Shown here piece after piece: positions 18,101 to 27,100 of a stretch of 64,000 bases of DNA. Made by a program: the position numbers and the translations under genes. This stretch comes from Aerococcus tenax. Lineage in GTDB: Bacteria > Bacillota > Bacilli > Lactobacillales > Aerococcaceae. How positions within the stretch are numbered: the stretch's first letter is position 1; every line of letters starts with the position of its first letter. The stretch spans positions 1,178,001-1,242,000 of the forward strand of contig NZ_CP127382.2 of NCBI RefSeq assembly GCF_003286645.3, given 5' to 3'. Below the pieces are notes generated by a model, which saw only the letters and a program-made list of their open reading frames with translations, ran no database searches and was not told the DNA's origin.

Positions 18101-20854
18101 TTCTGATGGAGTAAGCTTAATATTTCCATTTTCATCGATAGCAGCAGGAACATCCTGACCATCCTCATCCTTAGCGCTAACGGATGTAGGTGTTGCTTCA
18201 TCCTGGTTAGATACAGTTAATCCTGTCTCTTGTTCCATTCCATCAGGTTTAACCGTTGTAGGTTGTCCTTCTACGCTTGTTGGGGTACGTTCAGCTTCTT
18301 TCACTGTTACTGGAACATTTACCTTGTCTTCTGAACCATCTGGATAAGTTACAGTAACTGGAACTTCTGTCTTACCTGGGGTTTGGCCATCTGGCAATTG
18401 ACCTGGGTCGTCAACTGTAACGGTTGGTTGGTCGCCTTCTGCCGGGAAATCTGGAATGCTTACGGCATTCTTAACGTCATCTTCAGTAGTCTCTTGACCA
18501 TGTTCTTTAGTTACTGTGTCTGCAGTTGGTTCGTACTTATCGGCATCTTGTTCAGTTGGCTCAGCAATAGTTACTGGTACATTTACCTTATCTTCCGAAC
18601 CATCAGGATAAGTCACAGTTACAGGAACATCAGTTGTACCTGGGGTTTGACCATCTGGTAATTGACTTGGGTCGTCAACTGTAACGGTTGGTTGGTCGCC
18701 TTCTGCTGGGAAGTTTGGAATGCTTACGGCGTTCTTAACTTCATCTTCAGTTGGCGCTTGGCCGTGGTCTTTAGTTACTCCTTCAGTTGTTGGTTCGTAT
18801 TTATCAGCGTCTTTTTCACTGGCTTCTCTCACAACCACTGGAACATGAACAACTTCTGAACTGCCGTCTAAGTAAGTTACTTTCACCCGAGAATCAACAG
18901 GGATATCATTGCCCTCTTCATCTTTAGGGGTTACTTGGCTCACATCTGGTTCAGTTTCCCAGGTAAATGTAGTGCCTTCTGGAAGTTCTGCAGCATTCGC
19001 AATACCGGCTTGTGGATCTGGCAGGCTACCAACTTCAGTTTCAATTAATTGCGTTTGTGGTTCATTGGTTGCAGCCAAGCTCAATTCATAGTAAGCGTCA
19101 AAGTAGGCATTCCCATAAGAACCAACTAATCGTTTGGTAGGTTCGCCATTATCGGCATAAGGTGTTTGTCCGTTAAGAGGGCCACCTGGCGTATCCACAA
19201 AGTCTTGCTCAACCCAAGTTTCAAATAAAAGTTTATTATTATTGTTCTTGGTATATTCAGCCATAGCCTGAGCAATATCTTGTGGAGTATAGCCTTCTGC
19301 TAGAGGGTAAACAATCGAATAGGTCCGTGGTTGGCCCAAGGTACCTTCTAGGATTCTATCATTGATATTAGTTCTAGCATTTTGCAAAGCCTGGATTTGT
19401 GTTCGACGGTCATTTGAATCAGCGTGGGCAATCGAGATAGCCGGCGTCTTACGTGAGTCCACGAGGCCTGAATCATTCATCACTAATGGAATCGGATCGA
19501 TTGGTGCATTGGTTGACGTTCTGAATAAGTTTGGATTGGAAACATCATTCATAACCCCAATTTTCACGCTATTCTTATCAATATAAGGAACAAGTACTTT
19601 AGGAATTTGTTCCATGAAGTAGTGGACATTCGAATAACTTGATTCACTAAAGTTTTGGTCTGGTTGAACAGTATGACGGGAAATGATGGAGTTAGAAGCT
19701 TCATCGTAGTAAACACTGTGACTCATCCCTTTGTCATAGAAGTTACCATCTGCGAAACGCGAATCCCCGATAGCTCCGATTGTACCGTGAGGAGCATATA
19801 ATTCAGGATTCTCTTCACGGGCTGGATTATTCGGATTATTCCGTAAAATAAAACCATTATCTAAAGATCTGCCTTCAATAAGGTTAAATTCGTCACCTGC
19901 ACCTTTACCCGTTACCATGCCGACAGTAAAGGGTAGTGGGGTATCTGCTAGGCCTAAGTTTTCGAAAGTCGTGCCTTCTTTAAGGGTAACTCGAACATCC
20001 ACATCAGAAATGGATCCTGTAATCCCCGCTTCCAAGTTGGCATTGGTTAAAGGCATGGTCCAGTCGCGGCCACTTGTCGCGCTTACCCATACTGTCTGTC
20101 CGCCTGCCATATTGCCCCGAGTCGTTTCAACTGACGCAATATTTTGGTAGAAGTCTGGGTTTTCAAAGGAAATGACATAACGTCCTGGATAAGTTGTCCC
20201 TTCTACAGTTCCCCAGCGTGTTGCTGCACTGGCAAAAGGCCAGAAGCGAATGGCTAAGTCAGCGGTATTCTCAGTTGTATCCATGACTTCAGTTGTATTG
20301 TAACGGATTGGACCGGCATTGCCAGGTTCATAGTCTTTCTTACCGAAAGTTTCTTCCTTGAAAGGAATCTCTTGGTTAATCGCAGCATCGAGATTTTCCT
20401 TATTTGGTGCTGGATCTTGAGCTGCCGCCCGAGTAGCTGTACCGCCAGTTTCTCCCTCTGTAGGCGCCGCATAGGTCACCACTCGAGGTTGAACTTCTTC
20501 TTCAGCTTCAGCTTGAACAGCGCTTTCTTCCACTGGAACTTCCTCTGCTTCTGCAACGGGTGCAGTTTCTTCCTTATCAGGCTCTTCTTCGTCATTTAGT
20601 TCTTTCACTACTGAAACATTTTCAGCAGAACTTGCCTCTTTAGCAGTTGACTCTCCTTCATTAAGGACAAGCTCACTGCTTTCTTCACTGACTTCTGCCG
20701 CAGCTACCTCTACTACAGCCGCATCACCGGCAAATAATAATCCTGCCGCAACAGCTACCGATGCTACACCGACACTTAAGCGCTTAATGGAGTAGCGGTA
20801 AAATTTATTAGCTCGTTTTTCCTTCTTAACTTGAAGGTTATTTTTCCCAACCAT
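15179..20854 (-). CDS. Giant YSIRK/LPXTG surface protein B, 1891 aa, Rib repeats
   Basis: A sortase-anchored protein with a signal peptide almost identical to protein A (YSIKRLSVGVAS). After an acidic spacer (about 50-150) comes a unique region of about 500 residues likely to bind ligand (IPKVLVPYIDKNSVKIG within it). Five Rib/alpha-type repeats of about 80 residues follow (DADKYEPT...TVTVDDPSQLPDGQTPG...VTYPDGSEDK), interrupted by a module with VWVGGTGFPVTKNF and a first copy of a second repeat type. Four more copies of that type (GITVTNPDDTTTVTATDEDG...GTDVDGPI...GRDDN) come next. The end is LPQTG (1860), a membrane helix and KRKK. The second repeat type is shared with protein C. The start follows AGGAGGAATA. 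Confidence 0.93.
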   Translation of the reverse strand: MVGKNNLQVKKEKRANKFYRYSIKRLSVGVASVAVAAGLLFAGDAAVVEVAAAEVSEESSELVLNEGESTAKEASSAENVSVVKELNDEEEPDKEETAPVAEAEEVPVEESAVQAEAEEEVQPRVVTYAAPTEGETGGTATRAAAQDPAPNKENLDAAINQEIPFKEETFGKKDYEPGNAGPIRYNTTEVMDTTENTADLAIRFWPFASAATRWGTVEGTTYPGRYVISFENPDFYQNIASVETTRGNMAGGQTVWVSATSGRDWTMPLTNANLEAGITGSISDVDVRVTLKEGTTFENLGLADTPLPFTVGMVTGKGAGDEFNLIEGRSLDNGFILRNNPNNPAREENPELYAPHGTIGAIGDSRFADGNFYDKGMSHSVYYDEASNSIISRHTVQPDQNFSESSYSNVHYFMEQIPKVLVPYIDKNSVKIGVMNDVSNPNLFRTSTNAPIDPIPLVMNDSGLVDSRKTPAISIAHADSNDRRTQIQALQNARTNINDRILEGTLGQPRTYSIVYPLAEGYTPQDIAQAMAEYTKNNNNKLLFETWVEQDFVDTPGGPLNGQTPYADNGEPTKRLVGSYGNAYFDAYYELSLAATNEPQTQLIETEVGSLPDPQAGIANAAELPEGTTFTWETEPDVSQVTPKDEEGNDIPVDSRVKVTYLDGSSEVVHVPVVVREASEKDADKYEPTTEGVTKDHGQAPTEDEVKNAVSIPNFPAEGDQPTVTVDDPSQLPDGQTPGTTDVPVTVTYPDGSEDKVNVPVTIAEPTEQDADKYEPTADTVTKEHGQETTEDDVKNAVSIPDFPAEGDQPTVTVDDPGQLPDGQTPGKTEVPVTVTYPDGSEDKVNVPVTVKEAERTPTSVEGQPTTVKPDGMEQETGLTVSNQDEATPTSVSAKDEDGQDVPAAIDENGNIKLTPSENVDGPIAVTVSDEDLPGGSQDYTVPVENHAANQDDNGSETETAHVTHSIRVDGKPLVVQEGKTPEESLPEEFRNIKVTLTSMEDPSVQFESGSVWVGGTGFPVTKNFNLASIPLGEYKVTIEGFDPVNSNYEIADTGLTDGGTLTVTDNLGNQFINFVTKEAEPTEQDADKYTPTASEVTKDYGQTPTEEEIKNAVSVPEYPTEGDQPTVTVDDPSQLPDGQTPGTTEVPVTVTYPDGSEDKLTVPVTVKDQPAADKYEPTAEEVTKEHGEAPSEEEIKNAVNVPDYPAEGDQPTVTVDDPNQLPDGQTPGTTEVPVTVTYPDGTEDKLTVPVTVKDQPAADKYELTANEVTKDHGQAPTEEEIKNAVNVPDYPTEGDQPTVTVDDPSQLPDGQTPGTTEVPVTVTYPDGSEDKLTVAVTVEEPKTEVGGAIKSVDPTDEKQGIGITVTNPDDTTTVTATDEDGKEVPAEINPETGEVEVTPGTDVDGPIDVVIEDEDLPKGKATIPVPVNGHEDGRDDNVPKTEIGGAVKSVDPSDEKQGTGITVTNPTDQTTVTATDEDGKKVPAEINPETGEVEVTPGTDVDGPINVVIEDEDLPNGKATIPVPVNGHEDGRDDNGSEGKPATEQTRVDDSKVNPVDQNDDQQSTGITIVNPDDETKVSAKDEDGKDVPVEVVTDGRFGDVKVTPGTDVDGPITITIEDPELPEGKQEVTVPVIGHEAGRDDNAPKTEIGGAVKPVHPSDEKQGTGITVTNPDDTTTVTATDEDGKEVPAEINPETGEIEVTPGTDVDGPIRIVIEDEDLPRGKATIPVQVIGHEAGRDDNKSEDTPADEPTDNEDTSHVLDETSGDNQNTGNIITDPDKDTGIKDDNDEEDHETEPASNPVVPVNHHEEDDPSKLGENVENTKASQTTPSKTSHVVKDNEVGQSSEAKVSTAKVHSQLPQTGAVAGLASSLALVLIGAGSILAVGKRKK

Positions 20855-20909
20855 ATTATTCCTCCTGTTTGGATATATTCATTCGAAATATTATATACTT
20901 TACTTCTCC

Positions 20910-20938
20910 ATTATAATAATTATATTTTAAAAGAACAA
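20910..20938 (-). promoter_or_regulatory. Promoter of surface protein B
   Basis: TTGTTC (20938-20933) and a perfect TATAAT (20915-20910) are 17 bases apart, and the -10 box is 55 bases before the ATG. This is the best promoter in the adhesin cluster. Confidence 0.7.
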
Positions 20939-21060
20939 ATCTTAATTTAGCTTTCCCTTTGACTTAAGATTGGGACAATAGCTGTTTTTAGCGTCATGAC
21001 GGGATTGATTAATAATTTCCGTTGACTTATTATCTATAAAAAATACAATTAATGTGCCTA

Positions 21061-21075
21061 ATGAAAGCGTTTTTG
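21061..21075. promoter_or_regulatory. Weak catabolite-response-like element
   Basis: ATGAAAGCGTTTTTG matches the CcpA site consensus at most core positions but lacks the final C/W. It lies about 200 bases upstream of surface protein B, too far for confident assignment. Confidence 0.25.
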
Positions 21076-21133
21076 TACTTAATTTATGCTGACCTTCCTA
21101 CCTAAGTACTACTTTTTAACTTACCCAAGACAC

Positions 21134-21163
21134 AAAAAACTCCCATACTGTTGTATGAGAGCT
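21134..21163 (-). terminator. Terminator after surface protein C
   Basis: On the minus strand GCTCTCATAC/GTATGGGAGT forms a hairpin followed by six T. It is a near copy of the terminator after protein B. The rest of this 337-base gap holds only the promoter of protein B and AT-rich sequence. Confidence 0.85.
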
Positions 21164-21191
21164 TTTTGAACTATGAAGTCAAATCAATAGC

Positions 21192-24100
21192 CTAGTCTTC
21201 TTTTCTTCTTTTACCAAGAGCGAGAATACTACCGGCTCCGATAAGAGCTAGGGCTAATGAGCTTGCTATGCCTGCAACTGCACCTGTTTGAGGGAGTTGA
21301 CTTTGTACTTTGGCAGAGCTTGCTTTATTAGCTGATGGTTGATTTGCTTTTGTCGTTGCTGCATGAACTGCAGTGTTTGTATGAACTGGTTGAGCAACTT
21401 GATTGCCATGACCTGAGTGTCCTGGTTTTACCGTATTTGCTTGTGGAGAGGCTGGTTGAGCAGGTTGGTCATTATCGCTAGGTGCTGCGACCGTGTCAGA
21501 ACCATTGTCATCGCGACCTGCAGCATGGCCTTTAACTGGAACCACGACTACCTTCTTACCACCTGGTAATTCTGGGTCAGTGATGGTGACAATAATTGGG
21601 CCGTCAACATCGGTGCCTGGGGTAACTTCCACTTCACCGGTTGTTGGGTTAATGACTACAGGAATGTTCTTGCCGTCTTCATCCTTAGCGGTTACCTTGG
21701 TGTCTTTATCAGGGTTATTCACCTTGATGCCAGTACCTTGTTGGTTATCAGTTGGGTTGACTTCTTTGACTTGTGAGTCATCTACTGTGGTCTTTTCAAC
21801 TGTTTCAATTGGTGTATTAGGCTCATCAGAACCGTTATCATCGCGACCTGCTTCGTGTCCCTTAACTGGAACGGTAACTTTTTGCTTGCCACCTGGGAGG
21901 TCTGGATCTTCAACGGTAACAGTGATTGGGCCGTCTACGTTGGCACCTGGAGTCACTTCCACTTCACCGGTTTCCGGATTGATGACTACAGGAACATCCT
22001 TACCGTCTTCATCCTTAGCGGTGACTACCGTATCCTTATCTGGGTTATTAACCTTGATCCCAGTGCCTTGTTTTACGTCCGTTGGGTCAACAGCTTTAAC
22101 GGCTGTACTGTCAACATTGGTCTTTTCACGAACTAAGTCTCTACCTGGGACAGTGTCTTGCGAGCCATCTGGGTAAGTGATAGTTGCGGTGCCATCATTG
22201 CCAATTTCAACCTTAGTTGGTTTTTGACCTTCTTTAGCTACTGGGAATTTATCCTTGTTGGCATCTTCGATGGCTTTCTTAACTTGTGCTTTTTCGTCGT
22301 CAGTTAAGTGGTTCTTGTCAGCGACTGGAGTCTTGTCAGCTGGAACGACTGGGTCCGTTAAGTCTGCTTGAGTCTTGTCTGAACCGTTGTCATCGCGACC
22401 AGCTTGGTGACCTTTGACAGGAACGGTGATTTCTTGCTTGCCACCTGGAAGATCTGGGTCTTCAACGGTAACAGTGATTGGGCCATCTACCTTGGTACCT
22501 GGTTTCACAGAGATAGAGCCGTCTTCCCCTACAGTGACAGGAATGTCTTGGCCATCTTCGTCCTTAGCAGTTACCTTGGTTTCAGCTTTCTTGTTGGTTA
22601 CTTTAAGACCAGTATCTTGGACATCGTCAGTTGGGTTAACTTCCTTAGCAGTCCCCTCAACTTTAGTCTTTTCACGAACTAAATCAGTTCCTGGAAAGGT
22701 ATCTTTCGAACCATCTGGGTAAGTGATTGTAGCGGTACCATCGTCGCCAACTTCAACCTTAGTTGGGTTTTGACCTTCCTTGGCTGCTGGGAATTTGTCC
22801 TTGTTAGCGTCTTCAATAGCTTTCTTAACTTGTGCTTTTTCATCGTCAGTTAAGTGGTTTTTGTCAGCGACTGGAGTCTTCTCAGCTGGGACAGTTGGAT
22901 CAGTTAAGTCAGCTTGAGTCTTGTCTGAACCATTGTCATCGCGGCCTTTTTCGTGACCTTCCACTGGCACTTCGAATGTTTGTTTACCATCTGGTAAGTC
23001 TTTGTCTTCAACAGTGACAGTGATTGGGCCGTCAACCTTGGTGCCAGGGGTTACGGAAACTTTACCAGTTTCTGGGTCAACAGTTACCGGAACGTCTTGA
23101 CCATCTTCATCCTTAGCGGTCACCTTAGTTGGGGTCTTGTCATCTTTGTTCTTCACAACAAGTCCGGTGTCTTGAGGATCGTTAGTTGGCTTAACAGTCT
23201 TAGGTTCGCCTTCTACAGTGGTCTTAGGTCTTTCTACAACTAAGTCTGTCCCTGGGATGGTGTCTTTAGAGCCATCTGGGTAAGTAATGGTTGCAGTTCC
23301 GTCATTGCCGATTTCAACCTTAGTTGGGTTTTGACCTTCCTTAGGCGTTGGGAACTTGTCCTTGTTGGCGTCTTCGACAGCCTTCTTAACTTTTGCTTTT
23401 TCGTCATCTGTTAAGTGGTTCTTGTCTTCGACTTCAGTCTTACTTGGAACAGTTGGATCAGTTAAATCGGCTTGAGTCTTGTCTGAACCGTTGTCATCGC
23501 GACCAGCTTTATGACCGTTAACAGGAACAGTGACTTCCTTTTTACCGCCTGGTAGATCTGGATCAGTGACAGTAACGGTAATCGGACCATCAACGTTCTT
23601 CCCTGGGGTGACTTCCACTTCACCGGTTTCTGGATTGATAACCACAGGAACGTCCTTGCCATCTTCATCCTTAGCGGTTGCCTTGGTGTCTTTATCAGGA
23701 TTGTTGACTTTAACGCCAGTACCTTGTTTTTCGTCGGTTGGGTTAACAGCTTTAACCGCAGAATCATCAACATTAGTCTTTTCACGAACTAATTGGTCAC
23801 CAGGAATGGTGTCTTTAGACCCATCTGGGTAAGTGATGGTTGCGTTACCTTTGTCATCAACGGTTACGGTTGTTGGGTTTTGACCTTCCTTAGGTGCTGG
23901 GAATTTATCCTTGTTAACGTCTTCGATAGCCTTCTTAACAGTATTCTTTTCATCTTCTGTTAAGTGGTTCTTGTCAGCGACTGGAGTCTTTTCAGCTGGA
24001 ACGGTTGGATCTGTTAGATCAGCTTGAATCTTACCTGAATGGTTGTCATCGCGGCCTTTTTCGTGACCTTCTACTGGGACTTCGAAAGTTTGTTTACCGT

Positions 24101-27100
24101 CTGGTAAGTCTTTGTCTTCAACGGTGACAGTGATTGGACCGTCAACATTGGTACCAGGCGTTACAGAAACTTTACCAGTTTCTGGGTCAACAGTTACCGG
24201 AACATCTTGGCCGTCTTCATCCTTAGCGGTTACCTTGGTTGGCGTCTTGTCGTCTTTGTTCTTCACAACAAGGCCGGTGTCTTGAGGATCATTAGTTGGT
24301 TTAACTGTCTTAGGTTGGCCTTCAACGGTTGTCTTAGGTCTTTCGACGACTAAGTCTGTACCTGGGATAGTATCCTTAGATCCATCTGGATAAGTAATTG
24401 TAGCGGTACCATCTGGACCAACTTCAACTGTGGTTGGGTTTTGACCTGGTTTAGCTTCAGGGAATTTACCCTTATTAGCGTCTTCGACTTTCTTCTTAAC
24501 TTCAGCTTTTTCTTCAGGAGTTAAGTTGGTTTTGTCTTCAACTTCAGTCTTAGCGGGAACAGTTGGGTCAGTTGTTTCCGATTGGGTTGGGTTCTTAGTA
24601 ACTTTGACAGTTACAGGAACTTCATCCTTGGACCCATCTGGGTATGTCACCACAACAGTTGCTGGCTTGTCGCCTGGTGTCTTGGTGTCTACAGGTTGCT
24701 TGAAGTCAAAAGTAGTGCCCTTAGGTAACTTGTCAGCATTCTTGATACCATCTTTAGCGTTTGGTGTTTCGCCAACTTTAATGTTGATGTCTTGACCTTG
24801 TGGATCGTTCTTTTCTGCATCAGTTAAGTCTTTAACTTGGACTTTAGCTGGAACTTCTTCGCTTGAACCGTCTGGGTAGGTTACCACAACTGACGTTGGT
24901 TTTTCACCTGGGGTCTTGGTATCAACTGGATCCTTGTAGGCTACCTTGGTACCTTGTGGAAGGTCCTTCAGGTTCGCAATGGAATCTTCTGCTTTTGGTG
25001 TTTCACCGACTTTAACGGTTTGATCCTTTGCTTGTGGTTCATTCTTTTCCGCATCTGTCTTCTTAGTTGCGTTAGCTACAATGACTTCGTCTTTACTAAT
25101 TGGTGTATCAGGTGCGACGGACCAAGTAATTGGTTCTTTGTAGTCCTTAGCTTTAGATGGAGCGATAGTTGCCTCTGGATACGAATCAGCTGAAATACCT
25201 TTACCATCTCTTACGTGAAGAACTTTTTCTGCAACTTGAGTTCCTTCACCAGCTTTAAGCGTTACCTTATGGTAGCCTTCGGGAACTGGAGCATTTGGAT
25301 CAGTTGGTTTATAAACGTCAGGCCGTAGAGCCACATTGAAGGTAGCTTCAGTTGTGTCGGTGGTCTTGTCCCCGTAAGTGACCACAACTGGAATTTTGAC
25401 ATCCTTGCCTTCGTCAGCAGCTTGAGGTGTGTAGCTAACTTCCCCTGTCTTAGGATCGATTGTAGCACCCTTAGGAGCACCTTCACCTAGAGCGAAGATT
25501 GCGCCGGCTGGTGTGTCCGCTGGCTTATTAGCACTATCTTTGAAGCTTGGTGCTTTAGATTTAGCAGCTTGACCAACATTAGCCTCAGTTGGTTCATAGC
25601 TTGGTTCCAAGGCATCCTTATCCTGTTGTTTAACTGTGATTGGGGCCTTAGATTCTGCCTTGAGTTCGCCGTTCTTACCAGGCACAGTGACTTCAACCTT
25701 CTTACCGTCATGGTCTTTCTTGGTTAGAGGGGTATCAGTGGTGTAGTTTGGAACGTCTTTGAGGCCAACTTTCACGCCGTACTTGTCGAATTCTTCAGGT
25801 CCAACAACTTTTTCCACGCCATTGGCATCAGTTAATTTCACCTTAGTACCGGCTGGGTCAAGCTTGTTGTCGCCTTCCTTGCCTTCGGTATATTCTTTCT
25901 TGGTTGGTTCTTGAACGATTTCAACCTTAGCGATACCGACATTGTCTTCGTTGAAGCGTTTGTCTTCATAAACAGAGTGGTATTCACGAGTATCGCCTTT
26001 AAGCCCTTCCTCGACTGAAGTATCCTTGGCTAATTCGTTGTCAAAGATTGGTTCCCATGATGACCATTTCTTAGCTGGGTTGTCCGCTACTGGGTTTGTA
26101 GGTACAACTTGATCAAATTTAGTTTGAATTTCTGGGTCGTTAAACTTAGTTCCTTTAAGAACGTCGAAAGCTTTAACCTTAGAATTGTCCGCAAATTTAC
26201 CAGTTACTGAACCGTCCTTGGTGTCCGCATTGAATTTTAGACGAACATAGCCTTCAGGTACAGGAGAGTTTGGATCGGTAACATCTTTAATCTTGTCTTG
26301 TTCTGCGACAATAACTGGTGCATTGGTGGTGTCTTGTGAACCGTCCTTGTAGGTCACAACCACAGGTACGCTAACCATGGTCCCAGCGTCAGCAGCTTTA
26401 GCTGTGTAGGTGACAACACCTGTGTTAGGATCAACTTTAGCACCCTCTGGAGCGTTTTCGCCTAAAGCGAACTTAGCGCCTTCTGGTTTGACAGTATCCT
26501 TGTCAGCTTGGTCAATGAATGTAGGCGTTGAAGTGACTTCTTCACCGACATTACTATGGACTGGGGTGTATTTCGGATCAACTAAGTCTTTTTCCTTAAC
26601 TGCATTGTATTCTGCAACAAAGGTAACAGGTCTACCTTCTTCTAGCGGTTTAGTGTAGTCTGATAAGTCTTTAGCGTAGACCTTAGTATTTTCGTTATTT
26701 GAGTTTTCCTTCCAACCTTTAAATGGTTTAGCTGGATCATTCGGCGTGACATTTGGAATAACTAAAGGAGCAGCAGAACCTTTAGAGTCCTCGATAGCTT
26801 CTTGAATAGTCTTCCCTTTCAAGATATCATAGTAGACTTCTTGCTTATCACCATCAAATTTACCACTATTTCCTGGTAAGAAGCTGACACGAACGTAGCC
26901 TCTTTTTACTTCGTCATCTTTGTTAACTTTCTTAACTGGTGGACGTGCAATGAATGAGTCCGCATAAAGGGCATCAGTTAACTTATTTGCTTTGTTAGTT
27001 GAAGCGAAAATACCCGAGGTGTAAATCACATCATCTTCTAAATCATTAGGCACGGTAATTGGGATTGAACCATATTCACCTTTTTCGTCTGTAGTGAATT

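Noticed and set aside
21480..24595. Regular repeats considered as a CRISPR array
   Set aside because: Period is about 550 bases, the repeats are coding and in frame, and there are no short repeats with unique spacers. No CRISPR or cas gene seen in the window.
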